Source: an uncultured Oscillospiraceae bacterium
GTDB taxonomy: Bacteria > Bacillota > Clostridia > Oscillospirales > Oscillospiraceae
Reading direction: 5' to 3'
DNA length: 64,000 nucleotides
Assembly (NCBI GenBank): GCA_910579775.1
Contig: CAJTUE010000002.1
Span: forward strand, 186,001 to 250,000
Shown here: positions 57,806 through 64,000 of the stretch, piece after piece
Position numbering within the stretch: the stretch's first letter is position 1
Layout of the letters: every line of letters starts with the position of its first letter
Made by a program: the position numbers and the translations under genes
The notes under the pieces: generated by a model
Told to the model about the DNA's origin: nothing
Database searches by the model: none
Seen by the model: only the letters and a program-made list of their open reading frames with translations

Positions 57806-59587
57806 ATGGCCATTCCACAATCATTTTTGGACGAGCTGACGGCCCGCTGTCCCATTGAGGAGGTCGTATCTGATTATCTCCCCCTCCACGCCAAGGGCGG
57901 CAATCTCTGGGGCCTGTGCCCCTTCCACGGAGAGAAGACCCCCTCCTTCGCCGTTTCGCCGGACAAGCATATCTTCCATTGCTTTGGCTGTGGTAAGGGC
58001 GGCGGGGTGATCCGCTTCGTTCAGGAGATCGAAAACCTCTCCTTTATTGAGGCGGTCCGCAAGCTGGCCGCCCGGGCCGGTCTGGAGATGCCCGAGGAGG
58101 ACCAGGCCGCCCAAGAGCGGCGCAACCGCCGCAAGCGCCTGCTGGAGCTCAACAAGCAGGCCGCCCGGTTTTACTACGAAACCCTCAAATCCCCCCAGGG
58201 AAAGCCTATGCGCCAATACATTACCAAGCGGAAGCTCAACTCTGCCTATGTCAAACGCTTCGGCCTTGGGGCCGCACCGGACAGCTGGGATTCCCTCATT
58301 AAGGCCATGACCGCTCAAGGCTTTGCGAAGGGCGAGCTGCTGGAAGCAGGGCTGGTGGTGGCGGGCAAGAACGGCGGCATTTACGATAAATTCCGCAACC
58401 GCCTCATGCTCCCTGTCATCGACGCCACCGGCGAGATCCTGGGCTTCACCAGCCGGGTGATGGACAACTCCACGCCAAAGTATCTCAACACCCCGGAAAC
58501 CGCCATTTTCAAAAAGCGCTCCATCCTCTACGGCATCCAATGGGCCAAGCTCACCAAGCGGAGCTTCTTCCTGCTGGTGGAGGGCAACCTGGACGTGATC
58601 ACCCTGCACCAGGCGGGGATCGACAACGCCGTGGCCACCATGGGCACCGCCCTCACCGCCGACCACGCCCGGCTCATCGGCAAATATACCAAGGAACTGG
58701 TGCTCTGCTACGACAACGACGCCGCCGGTGTGGAGGCCACTCAGCGGGCTATGACGGTGCTCAAGGACACCGGCTTTCGCGTTCGGGTGCTCCAACTGCC
58801 CCGCCGCAAGACCCCGGAGGGCGAGCTGGTCAAACAGGATCCCGACGACTTTATCAAGTTCCAAGGCGCCGCCGCCTTTGAGCGGCTGCTGGCGGGGAGC
58901 GCGGACCAGTCGGAATACCGCCTGGAGACCATCCAAAAGAAATATGACCTTACCAAGACCGACGAACGCACCGCCTTCCTCAAGGAGGCCGCCCAGATGA
59001 TCGCCCAGCTGTCCAGCCCCGTGGAGCGGGAGATCTACGCCGGCAAGGCCGCCGAGGCGGCCAGCGTGTCTAAGGAGGCCATGGTGCGGGAGGTGGAGGA
59101 CTCCCGCCGCCGCCGCGCGGGACAGCAGCGGCGCAAGGAGGAGCGCTCCGCCCTCACCCCGGCGGTCAACCTCCAGCCCCAGGCCCGAGACCTTCGCTAC
59201 CAAAACGTACGCTCCGCCCGGGCGGAGGAGGGGCTGGTCCGCCTGCTCTTCCTGGATTCTACGCTTCTCAACCTCTGCCGGGATCTGTCTCCCGAGCAGT
59301 TTTCCTCCCCCCTCTGGGGCCGAATATATGCCGCTTTGTCCCAGGGGGAGTTGCCCCCGGACCCCGCCGCCTTCGACGCGGTGCTGAGCGGCGAGGAGGC
59401 CGATCTGCTGGCCCGCCTCCTCCACACCCCTCAATCCCTGGCCGAGGGCCGTCAGGCGGTCCAGGACTACATCGCCGTGATCCAGGAGGAGGCCCGCCGC
59501 AACGCGGACAAAGGCGACCCCTTGGCCGATCTCTTTGCCATTCAGGCAAAAAAGAAACAGAAAGAAACAACGGAGGATCAAACATGA
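57806..59587 (+). CDS. dnaG: DNA primase DnaG
   Basis: Makes RNA primers at the replication fork. The 593 residues hold the zinc-binding domain [11 protein letters not shown] and CFGCGKGG (about 39-66), the catalytic core with [13 protein letters not shown] (about 259-271, Toprim Glu) and [13 protein letters not shown] (about 299-311). The C-terminal DnaB-interaction region is short but present. ATG follows AGAGGGGGCGGAGCA. The rpoD start overlaps its stop (ATGA). Confidence 0.97.
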   Translation: MAIPQSFLDELTARCPIEEVVSDYLPLHAKGGNLWGLCPFHGEKTPSFAVSPDKHIFHCFGCGKGGGVIRFVQEIENLSFIEAVRKLAARAGLEMPEEDQAAQERRNRRKRLLELNKQAARFYYETLKSPQGKPMRQYITKRKLNSAYVKRFGLGAAPDSWDSLIKAMTAQGFAKGELLEAGLVVAGKNGGIYDKFRNRLMLPVIDATGEILGFTSRVMDNSTPKYLNTPETAIFKKRSILYGIQWAKLTKRSFFLLVEGNLDVITLHQAGIDNAVATMGTALTADHARLIGKYTKELVLCYDNDAAGVEATQRAMTVLKDTGFRVRVLQLPRRKTPEGELVKQDPDDFIKFQGAAAFERLLAGSADQSEYRLETIQKKYDLTKTDERTAFLKEAAQMIAQLSSPVEREIYAGKAAEAASVSKEAMVREVEDSRRRRAGQQRRKEERSALTPAVNLQPQARDLRYQNVRSARAEEGLVRLLFLDSTLLNLCRDLSPEQFSSPLWGRIYAALSQGELPPDPAAFDAVLSGEEADLLARLLHTPQSLAEGRQAVQDYIAVIQEEARRNADKGDPLADLFAIQAKKKQKETTEDQT

Positions 59588-60924
59588 GCGCGAAAAAAGT
59601 CAATCTTACCCCCATGCCCCAAGACCCGTCGGAGATCGACCAGGACAAGCTCCGGGAGGAGCACCTGGAGGCCGGCCGCCAGGAGATCATGAAGGCCCTG
59701 GAGGGCGTCCCCGGCGCAGAGAAGGTGGCAGAGCTGATGGAGCGAGGCCGCAAGAAGGGTAAGCTCAGCTCCGCGGAGTTGATGGAGGCCTTGGAGGACC
59801 TGGAGCTGGAGGGAGAGCAGCTGGACAAGCTGTACGACACCTTTGAATCTCTGGGCATCGACACCGCCGGGGAGTATTACAACGACCTGGAGCCTTTGGC
59901 TGAACTGGAGGATCTGACCGACCTGGACCAGGACGCCCCTCCCCCTGCCGAGGAATTGGAAGAGATCCCGCCCGAGGAAATGGTGGACCCCAACGCCTTG
60001 GGCGACACCTTTGGCATCGACGATCCCGTGCGCATGTATCTCAAGGAGATCGGCAAGGTGAATCTGCTGTCCTCCGACGAGGAAGTCGCGCTGGCACAAG
60101 CGATGTCTGCCGGCGCCGCCGCCGAGGAACAGCTCCGGGAATTGAAGGAAGAGCTTTCCAAGGAAGACGCCGCCGCCTTGAAAAAGCTGGTCCGGGAGGG
60201 TGAAAACGCCAAGCAGCGCCTGGCCGAAGCCAACCTCCGTCTGGTGGTTTCCATCGCCAAGCGGTATGTGGGCCGGGGTATGCACTTTCTCGACCTGATC
60301 CAAGAGGGCAATCTGGGCCTTATTAAGGCCGTGGAAAAGTTTGACTATGTCAAGGGCTTTAAGTTCTCCACCTACGCCACCTGGTGGATCCGCCAGGCCA
60401 TTACCCGTGCCATTGCTGACCAGGCCCGCACCATCCGCATTCCCGTTCACATGGTGGAGACCATCAACAAGGTCATCCGCGTCTCTCGTCAGCTCCTCCA
60501 GGAGCTGGGCCACGATCCCACCCCTGAGGAGATTGCCGCCGAGATGGGCATGCCGGTAGAAAAGGTGCGGGAGATCCTGAAGATTGCCCAGGAGCCGGTC
60601 TCCCTGGAGACCCCCATCGGTGAGGAAGAGGATTCCCACCTGGGCGACTTCATCCCCGACGAGGACGCCTCCGAGCCCTCCGAGGCTGCCAGCTACACCC
60701 TCTTGAAGGAGCAGCTGGTAGAGGTGCTGGGCACCCTCACCAAGCGGGAGGAAAAGGTCCTGCGCTTACGCTTCGGCATTGAAGACGGCCGCACCCGCAC
60801 CCTGGAGGAGGTGGGCCGGGAGTTCAACGTCACCCGGGAACGTATCCGCCAGATCGAGGCCAAGGCCCTGCGCAAGCTGCGCCACCCCAGCCGCAGTAAG
60901 AAGCTCAAGGACTTCCTCAACTAA
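59584..60924 (+). CDS. rpoD: RNA polymerase primary sigma factor (RpoD/SigA)
   Basis: Housekeeping sigma-70. The 446 residues have an acidic N-terminal region 1 (about 1-130), region 1.2 [20 protein letters not shown] (about 149-168) and region 2 with [20 protein letters not shown] (about 228-247) and [20 protein letters not shown]. Region 3 and region 4.2 follow, with [20 protein letters not shown] then [10 protein letters not shown]. The promoters listed in this annotation match its consensus. Translation is coupled to dnaG. Confidence 0.98.
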   Translation: MSAKKVNLTPMPQDPSEIDQDKLREEHLEAGRQEIMKALEGVPGAEKVAELMERGRKKGKLSSAELMEALEDLELEGEQLDKLYDTFESLGIDTAGEYYNDLEPLAELEDLTDLDQDAPPPAEELEEIPPEEMVDPNALGDTFGIDDPVRMYLKEIGKVNLLSSDEEVALAQAMSAGAAAEEQLRELKEELSKEDAAALKKLVREGENAKQRLAEANLRLVVSIAKRYVGRGMHFLDLIQEGNLGLIKAVEKFDYVKGFKFSTYATWWIRQAITRAIADQARTIRIPVHMVETINKVIRVSRQLLQELGHDPTPEEIAAEMGMPVEKVREILKIAQEPVSLETPIGEEEDSHLGDFIPDEDASEPSEAASYTLLKEQLVEVLGTLTKREEKVLRLRFGIEDGRTRTLEEVGREFNVTRERIRQIEAKALRKLRHPSRSKKLKDFLN

Positions 60925-60931
60925 GCTCCCC

Positions 60932-61750
60932 ATGTCCAGATCAAACCATTCTCTACCCCCGGCGGTGGAGATGAGCGACCTGCAGCTGCTCACCTATCTG
61001 CTCGCCCTGGCCGGTGACGGCGAGGAAGCTGCCCGCGCCACGGCTCATACGCTGTTGAACAGCTATGACAGCCTTTCCACCGTCCTTACTCTTCCCCGCT
61101 CTACCCTGCTGAATGACCCCCGTTTGAGCGAGTCTAGCGCCGCCTTTCTGGCGCTGGTGGGAGCCATGTCCTTCCGCTACGCCGACCGCTTCCACCGCAG
61201 TGACCTGGTGGTCATGGATGCCGTGGCCGTCTCCCGCCTCCTGGCGCCTCATTTTCAGGGACACGCAGTGGAGCGGGTGTGCGCCATTTGCGTGGACCGG
61301 GACTTCCACCTGCTGGGCAGCGGCGCCGTAGTCACCCATGGGGACGCCGACAACACCGCCCTGCCTATCCGCCGCATCCTCTCCCTGGCGCTGTCCAGCG
61401 AGGCCTACGGCGTGATCCTGGCCCACAACCATCCCGATGGCGCCCCCTTCTTCTCCCAGGCGGACCTGATGACCACCCATGTGCTTCGCGGAAAGTTGGC
61501 CGTGCTGGGCGTCTCTCTGCTGGACCATTACATCTGGGCGTCCGACCGCGCGATCTCCCTCTATGAGCAGCTCCGCGCCGCGACCCCTCCCCCGCCCCTG
61601 GACCATTGGGACCTTGAGAAGACGCCTCTGCTCAGCCGCTTTGAGTCCCAGGTCTTTCTCTCCCTCCGGCAGGGCAAACGAAAGGGCCGCAAGAGCAGAA
61701 CGCCCTTTGTACTCGACCCCGACTCCCCCTGGGCCCCTTTCCCGCTCTAA
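60932..61750 (+). CDS. radC: RadC-family JAB/MPN-domain protein
   Basis: A 272-residue RadC-like protein. A helix-hairpin-helix-like N-terminal region is followed by the JAB1/MPN-type domain with the metal motif ILAHNHPDGAPFFSQADLMT (about 166-185, HxH...D) and LGVSLLDHYIWAS. Its role in DNA repair is uncertain for the family. The start at ATG 60932 has no clear Shine-Dalgarno; ATG 60971 (MSDLQLL) is an alternative. It lies 7 nt after rpoD and may be reached by readthrough. Confidence 0.85.
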   Translation: MSRSNHSLPPAVEMSDLQLLTYLLALAGDGEEAARATAHTLLNSYDSLSTVLTLPRSTLLNDPRLSESSAAFLALVGAMSFRYADRFHRSDLVVMDAVAVSRLLAPHFQGHAVERVCAICVDRDFHLLGSGAVVTHGDADNTALPIRRILSLALSSEAYGVILAHNHPDGAPFFSQADLMTTHVLRGKLAVLGVSLLDHYIWASDRAISLYEQLRAATPPPPLDHWDLEKTPLLSRFESQVFLSLRQGKRKGRKSRTPFVLDPDSPWAPFPL

Positions 61751-61754
61751 CTGC

Positions 61755-61793
61755 AAGGAAGCCCTTCGGCCAAGCCGAAGGGCTTCCTTTTTT
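61755..61793. terminator. Terminator after the RadC-like gene
   Basis: AAGGAAGCCCTTCGGC (61755-61770) pairs with GCCGAAGGGCTTCCTT (61774-61789), then T's. It separates the convergent RadC-like and azlD genes. Confidence 0.93.
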
Positions 61794-61794
61794 G

Positions 61795-62097
61795 CTACCG
61801 TAAAATGGATTCCGCAAGAAAAACAGTGACACAGCAGAGGACCGCCACGGGCATCAGCCCCGCGCCAAACCACGCGGCCAGCAGGCCCACCACCAGGGCC
61901 AGTGCCCCCGCCACGGGACTTTGGGTGGCGTCTACGATGGCCGGGAAGGTCATCACCGCCAGGGTCACATAGGGGACATAATAGAGAAAAGAACGGATGA
62001 AGCGGCTGCGGATGGGCTTGCGGATCAGGGTCATGGGCAGGGCGCGGATGGCGTAGCTCACCGCCGCCATCACAAAAATATAGGCATACAGCATCAT
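61795..62097 (-). CDS. azlD: AzlD branched-chain amino acid exporter subunit
   Basis: A 100-residue protein with three or four transmembrane helices (MMLYAYIFVMAAVSYAIRAL then VPYVTLAVMTFPAIVD and VGLLAAWFGAGLMPVAVLCC). The small AzlD subunit works with AzlC. ATG 62097 overlaps the AzlC stop (ATGA), behind GGAGGGGGCGGAGCC. Confidence 0.93.
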   Translation of the reverse strand: MMLYAYIFVMAAVSYAIRALPMTLIRKPIRSRFIRSFLYYVPYVTLAVMTFPAIVDATQSPVAGALALVVGLLAAWFGAGLMPVAVLCCVTVFLAESILR

Positions 62098-62837
62098 GGC
62101 TCCGCCCCCTCCTTCCCCTCGTCCGTCTCCTTCTCGTGGGGAAAGAGCGCCGCGGCAGCGGAGGCGATGATCGCTGTCAGCAGGATGGTCCGGGTCCCCT
62201 CGGACAGCCGGGAGACCAGAGGGAGACGGCTCAAGGCAAAGCTGGCCACGAAGCACACGGGGATCAGCCCGGCAATGATTTTGTTCTTCCGGGCCGGGGG
62301 TACGATGACCGCCAGGAACATGCCAAACAGGGCCACGCTAAGGGCGCTCACCGCCCGGGCGGGCATCAGCTCTCCCGCCACACAGCCCAGAGCGGTGCCC
62401 AGCGCCCAGCAGGGAGACGCCACCAGCACCGCGCCGTAGTGATAAAATGGCTCCAGATAGCCGGGACGGACGATGGTGATGGCGAAAAACTCATCGGTGA
62501 TGAAAAAGGACATGAGGAAGCGGTGGATGGGGTGGCCCTTGGGGTCCATCCGCTGGCTCATGGCGGTGCTCATCAGCAGATACCGGGCGTTGGCCACAAA
62601 GGTCATCACCGCCATAGTCAAAAGCCCGGACTGGGCGGCGATCCCCCGGAACCCGGCGTACTCCCCCGCCGAGGCGTTGCACAGCAGGCTGGACAAAAAG
62701 CTCTGGAAGGGACTGAGTCCCGCGTTTCTCGCGGCAATGCCCAGAGCGAAGGACACCGCAAAATAGCCCAGGCCAATAGGAATACCGTTTCGCATCCCCT
62801 GGACCAGGGCCGCTTTTCGTCTTGTCTTGTCGTCCAT
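62094..62837 (-). CDS. azlC: AzlC branched-chain amino acid exporter subunit
   Basis: A 247-residue membrane protein starting MDDKTRRKAALVQGMRNGIP, with the AzlC/YgaZ signature IPIGLGYFAVSFALGIAARNAGLSPFQSFLSSLL (read in parts, about 19-52) and VANARYLLMSTAMSQRMDP (about 88-106). With AzlD it exports branched-chain amino acids. ATG follows GGAGGAGTACGGG. Confidence 0.94.
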   Translation of the reverse strand: MDDKTRRKAALVQGMRNGIPIGLGYFAVSFALGIAARNAGLSPFQSFLSSLLCNASAGEYAGFRGIAAQSGLLTMAVMTFVANARYLLMSTAMSQRMDPKGHPIHRFLMSFFITDEFFAITIVRPGYLEPFYHYGAVLVASPCWALGTALGCVAGELMPARAVSALSVALFGMFLAVIVPPARKNKIIAGLIPVCFVASFALSRLPLVSRLSEGTRTILLTAIIASAAAALFPHEKETDEGKEGAEP

Positions 62838-62873
62838 CCCGTACTCCTCCCTTCCCTTGCGCGTGCAGTTGAC

Positions 62874-62902
62874 ATTATAGTCCCTTTTTCGCCCTGTGTA
62901 AA
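62874..62902 (-). promoter_or_regulatory. azlCD promoter
   Basis: Minus strand TTTACA (62897-62902), 17 nt, TATAAT (62874-62879), back to back with the divergent DUF362 promoter. Confidence 0.85.
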
Positions 62903-62908
62903 GCCTCC

Positions 62909-62937
62909 TTGCTAAATCAGAAAAAAGCTGGTATAAT
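62909..62937 (+). promoter_or_regulatory. Promoter of the DUF362 gene
   Basis: TTGCTA (62909-62914), 17 nt, TATAAT (62932-62937). Only 6 nt separate it from the azlCD promoter. Confidence 0.82.
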
Positions 62938-62994
62938 TATGCATATCAGGACCATTTTATGAATTATGAATAAGGAAAGGACGGTTTGCGTATC

Positions 62995-63876
62995 ATGGAA
63001 AAGTCTAAGGTCTATTTTTGCCCTGTCATCACCCCGGAGAACGTGCTCAAGCTCTACAACGCCCTGGGGGTGACCCTCCCCGGCAAGGTGGCCGCCAAGG
63101 TCCACTCCGGCGAGGAGGGCAACCAGAACTATCTCCACCCCGAGTTCTGGAAGCCCATCATCGACCACGTGGGCGGCACGGTGGTGGAGTGCAACACCGC
63201 TTACGAGGGCGAGCGCAACTACACCGACAAGCACCTCAAGCTCCTGGAGGGCCACGGCTGGAGTAAGCTCTTCCCCGTAGACCTGCTGGACGCGGAGGGG
63301 CCCGACCTGGCTCTCCCCGTGAAGGGGGGCAAGCTCCTGAAGGAGAACCTGGTGGGCAAGAACCTGGCCAACTACAACTCCCTGTTGGTGCTGTCTCACT
63401 TCAAGGGCCACCCCATGGGGGGCTACGGCGGCGCGCTGAAGCAGCTGTCCATCGGCTGTGCCTCCTCCGCGGGCAAGTGCATCATCCACTCCGCCGGGGT
63501 CACCGATGACCAGACCAAGCTCTGGGACTGCGCCGCCCAGCAGGACGACTTCCTCCGCTGTATGGCGGAGTCCGCCAAGACGGTGATCGAGATGTTCTCC
63601 GGCAAGGCCGCCTATCTCAACATCATGTGCAACCTGTCGGTAGACTGCGACTGTTGCGCCGTGGCCGAGGACCCCTGCATGGGGGATGTGGGCATTCTGG
63701 CCTCCCTGGACCCTGTGGCTATTGACCAGGCCTGTGTAGACCTGGTGTACGCCTCCCAGGACCCCGGCCGGGACCACCTGGTGGAGCGTATTGAGACCCG
63801 CCACGGCGTCCACACCATCGAGTGCGCCGCCGAGCTGGGCTGTGGCAGCCGCGACTACGAGCTTATCACCCTGTAA
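62995..63876 (+). CDS. DUF362-family protein
   Basis: A 293-residue DUF362 protein: KVYFCPVITPENVLKLYNAL near the N-terminus, GGTVVECNTAYEGERNYTDK (about 59-78), LLVLSHFKGHPMGGYGGALKQLSIGCASS (read in parts, about 129-157) and ILASLDPVAIDQACVDLVYA. Its Cys cluster NLSVDCDCCAVAEDPCMGDV (about 209-228) might bind a metal or cluster. The usual ferredoxin domain of many DUF362 proteins is absent. ATG 62995 is used; a TTG at 62986 has the better-spaced AAAGGA. Function unknown. Confidence 0.85.
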   Translation: MEKSKVYFCPVITPENVLKLYNALGVTLPGKVAAKVHSGEEGNQNYLHPEFWKPIIDHVGGTVVECNTAYEGERNYTDKHLKLLEGHGWSKLFPVDLLDAEGPDLALPVKGGKLLKENLVGKNLANYNSLLVLSHFKGHPMGGYGGALKQLSIGCASSAGKCIIHSAGVTDDQTKLWDCAAQQDDFLRCMAESAKTVIEMFSGKAAYLNIMCNLSVDCDCCAVAEDPCMGDVGILASLDPVAIDQACVDLVYASQDPGRDHLVERIETRHGVHTIECAAELGCGSRDYELITL

Positions 63877-63912
63877 TTCCCCGCCCGCGGAGGGAAAGGA
63901 GAGGACCTTCTC

Positions 63913-64000
63913 ATGTGTACCGCTGTTGGCTTTCAAGGCAAGGACTTCTATTTTGGCCGCACTCTGGACCTGGAGTGCTCCTATGACGAAAAGGTAGTCA
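63913..64000 (+). CDS. Bile-salt-hydrolase/penicillin-acylase-type amidase, 5' part only
   Basis: The 29 visible residues, MCTAVGFQGKDFYFGRTLDL then ECSYDEKVV, match the start of the choloylglycine hydrolase (linear amide C-N hydrolase) family. Cys2 becomes the N-terminal nucleophile after Met removal, and GRTLD is conserved. Whether it acts on bile salts, penicillin V or other amides cannot be told from this stretch. It lies 36 nt after the DUF362 gene. The rest is outside the window. Confidence 0.85.
   Translation, partial: MCTAVGFQGKDFYFGRTLDLECSYDEKVV

Noticed and set aside
57821..59581. 586-codon minus-strand open frame
   Set aside because: Antisense of dnaG, which has intact zinc and Toprim motifs.

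Overview
The window reads as chromosomal DNA of a GC-rich, spore-forming, anaerobic Clostridia bacterium, most like gut Oscillospiraceae of the Flavonifractor/Lawsonibacter/Intestinimonas type. This placement is an inference from gene content: dipicolinate synthase dpaA/dpaB, a three-repeat SLH surface protein, c-di-AMP synthase cdaA/cdaR, a NupOPQ/Bmp nucleoside importer, a B12-dependent ethanolamine microcompartment locus and the start of a bile-salt-hydrolase-like gene at the right edge.

Layout. 1-5570 (minus): a coupled housekeeping operon, cdaA-cdaR-rseC-like-DUF5685-dnaJ-like-yicC-remA-gmk. 5595-9745 (minus): plsY, der, a DUF512 radical SAM protein, and DUF177-rpmF behind a consensus promoter. 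9846-11650 (minus): an ATP-grasp protein and DUF554. 11660-20480 (minus): a compact ethanolamine utilization operon (Fe-ADH, eutA, eutB, eutC, eutL, acetaldehyde dehydrogenase, eutM-type shell protein, pduL-type phosphotransacylase) followed by a tandem-OB SSB-like gene. 20590-24400: a membrane glycosyltransferase, dpaA/dpaB and exoA. 24790-31000 (plus): a MacAB-like export system with an SLH protein. 31017-32750 (plus): smpB, a cyclophilin and tmRNA.

32750-42880 is accessory DNA. The left part is AT-richer and holds small minus-strand genes plus a tRNA-Arg. A scar near 35.02 kb joins a truncated gene to the 3' tail of a lost serine recombinase. A decayed phage early module follows: MazG-like, many small ORFs, a family-A DNA polymerase truncated before motif C and ending in an SSB-like tip, DUF2815, two gene fragments, a divergent repressor/HTH switch, a PH-like membrane protein and an intact large serine recombinase. 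No structural phage genes are present.

42884-44540 holds a low-molecular-weight phosphatase gene, a frameshifted coupled partner, tRNA-Cys, a palindrome plus tRNA-Gly 3' remnant, and tRNA-Gly, -Phe, -Asp and -Val behind a perfect-consensus promoter. 44622-49990 (minus) is the Bmp/NupOPQ nucleoside ABC importer. 50150-64000 is mostly plus-strand housekeeping: sfsA, asparaginase, uracil-DNA glycosylase, rpmE, flavin reductase, hflX, GNAT, YigZ, the dGTPase-dnaG-rpoD macromolecular synthesis operon, a RadC-like gene, azlCD, DUF362 and the partial hydrolase.

Ethanolamine pathway as read here: EutBC splits ethanolamine to acetaldehyde and ammonia, with EutA reactivating the B12 enzyme. The aldehyde dehydrogenase makes acetyl-CoA, the PduL-type enzyme makes acetyl phosphate and the Fe-ADH recycles NADH. 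EutL and the EutM-type protein are the only recognisable shell proteins here, so other shell, transport, cobalamin and regulatory parts must lie elsewhere or be absent.
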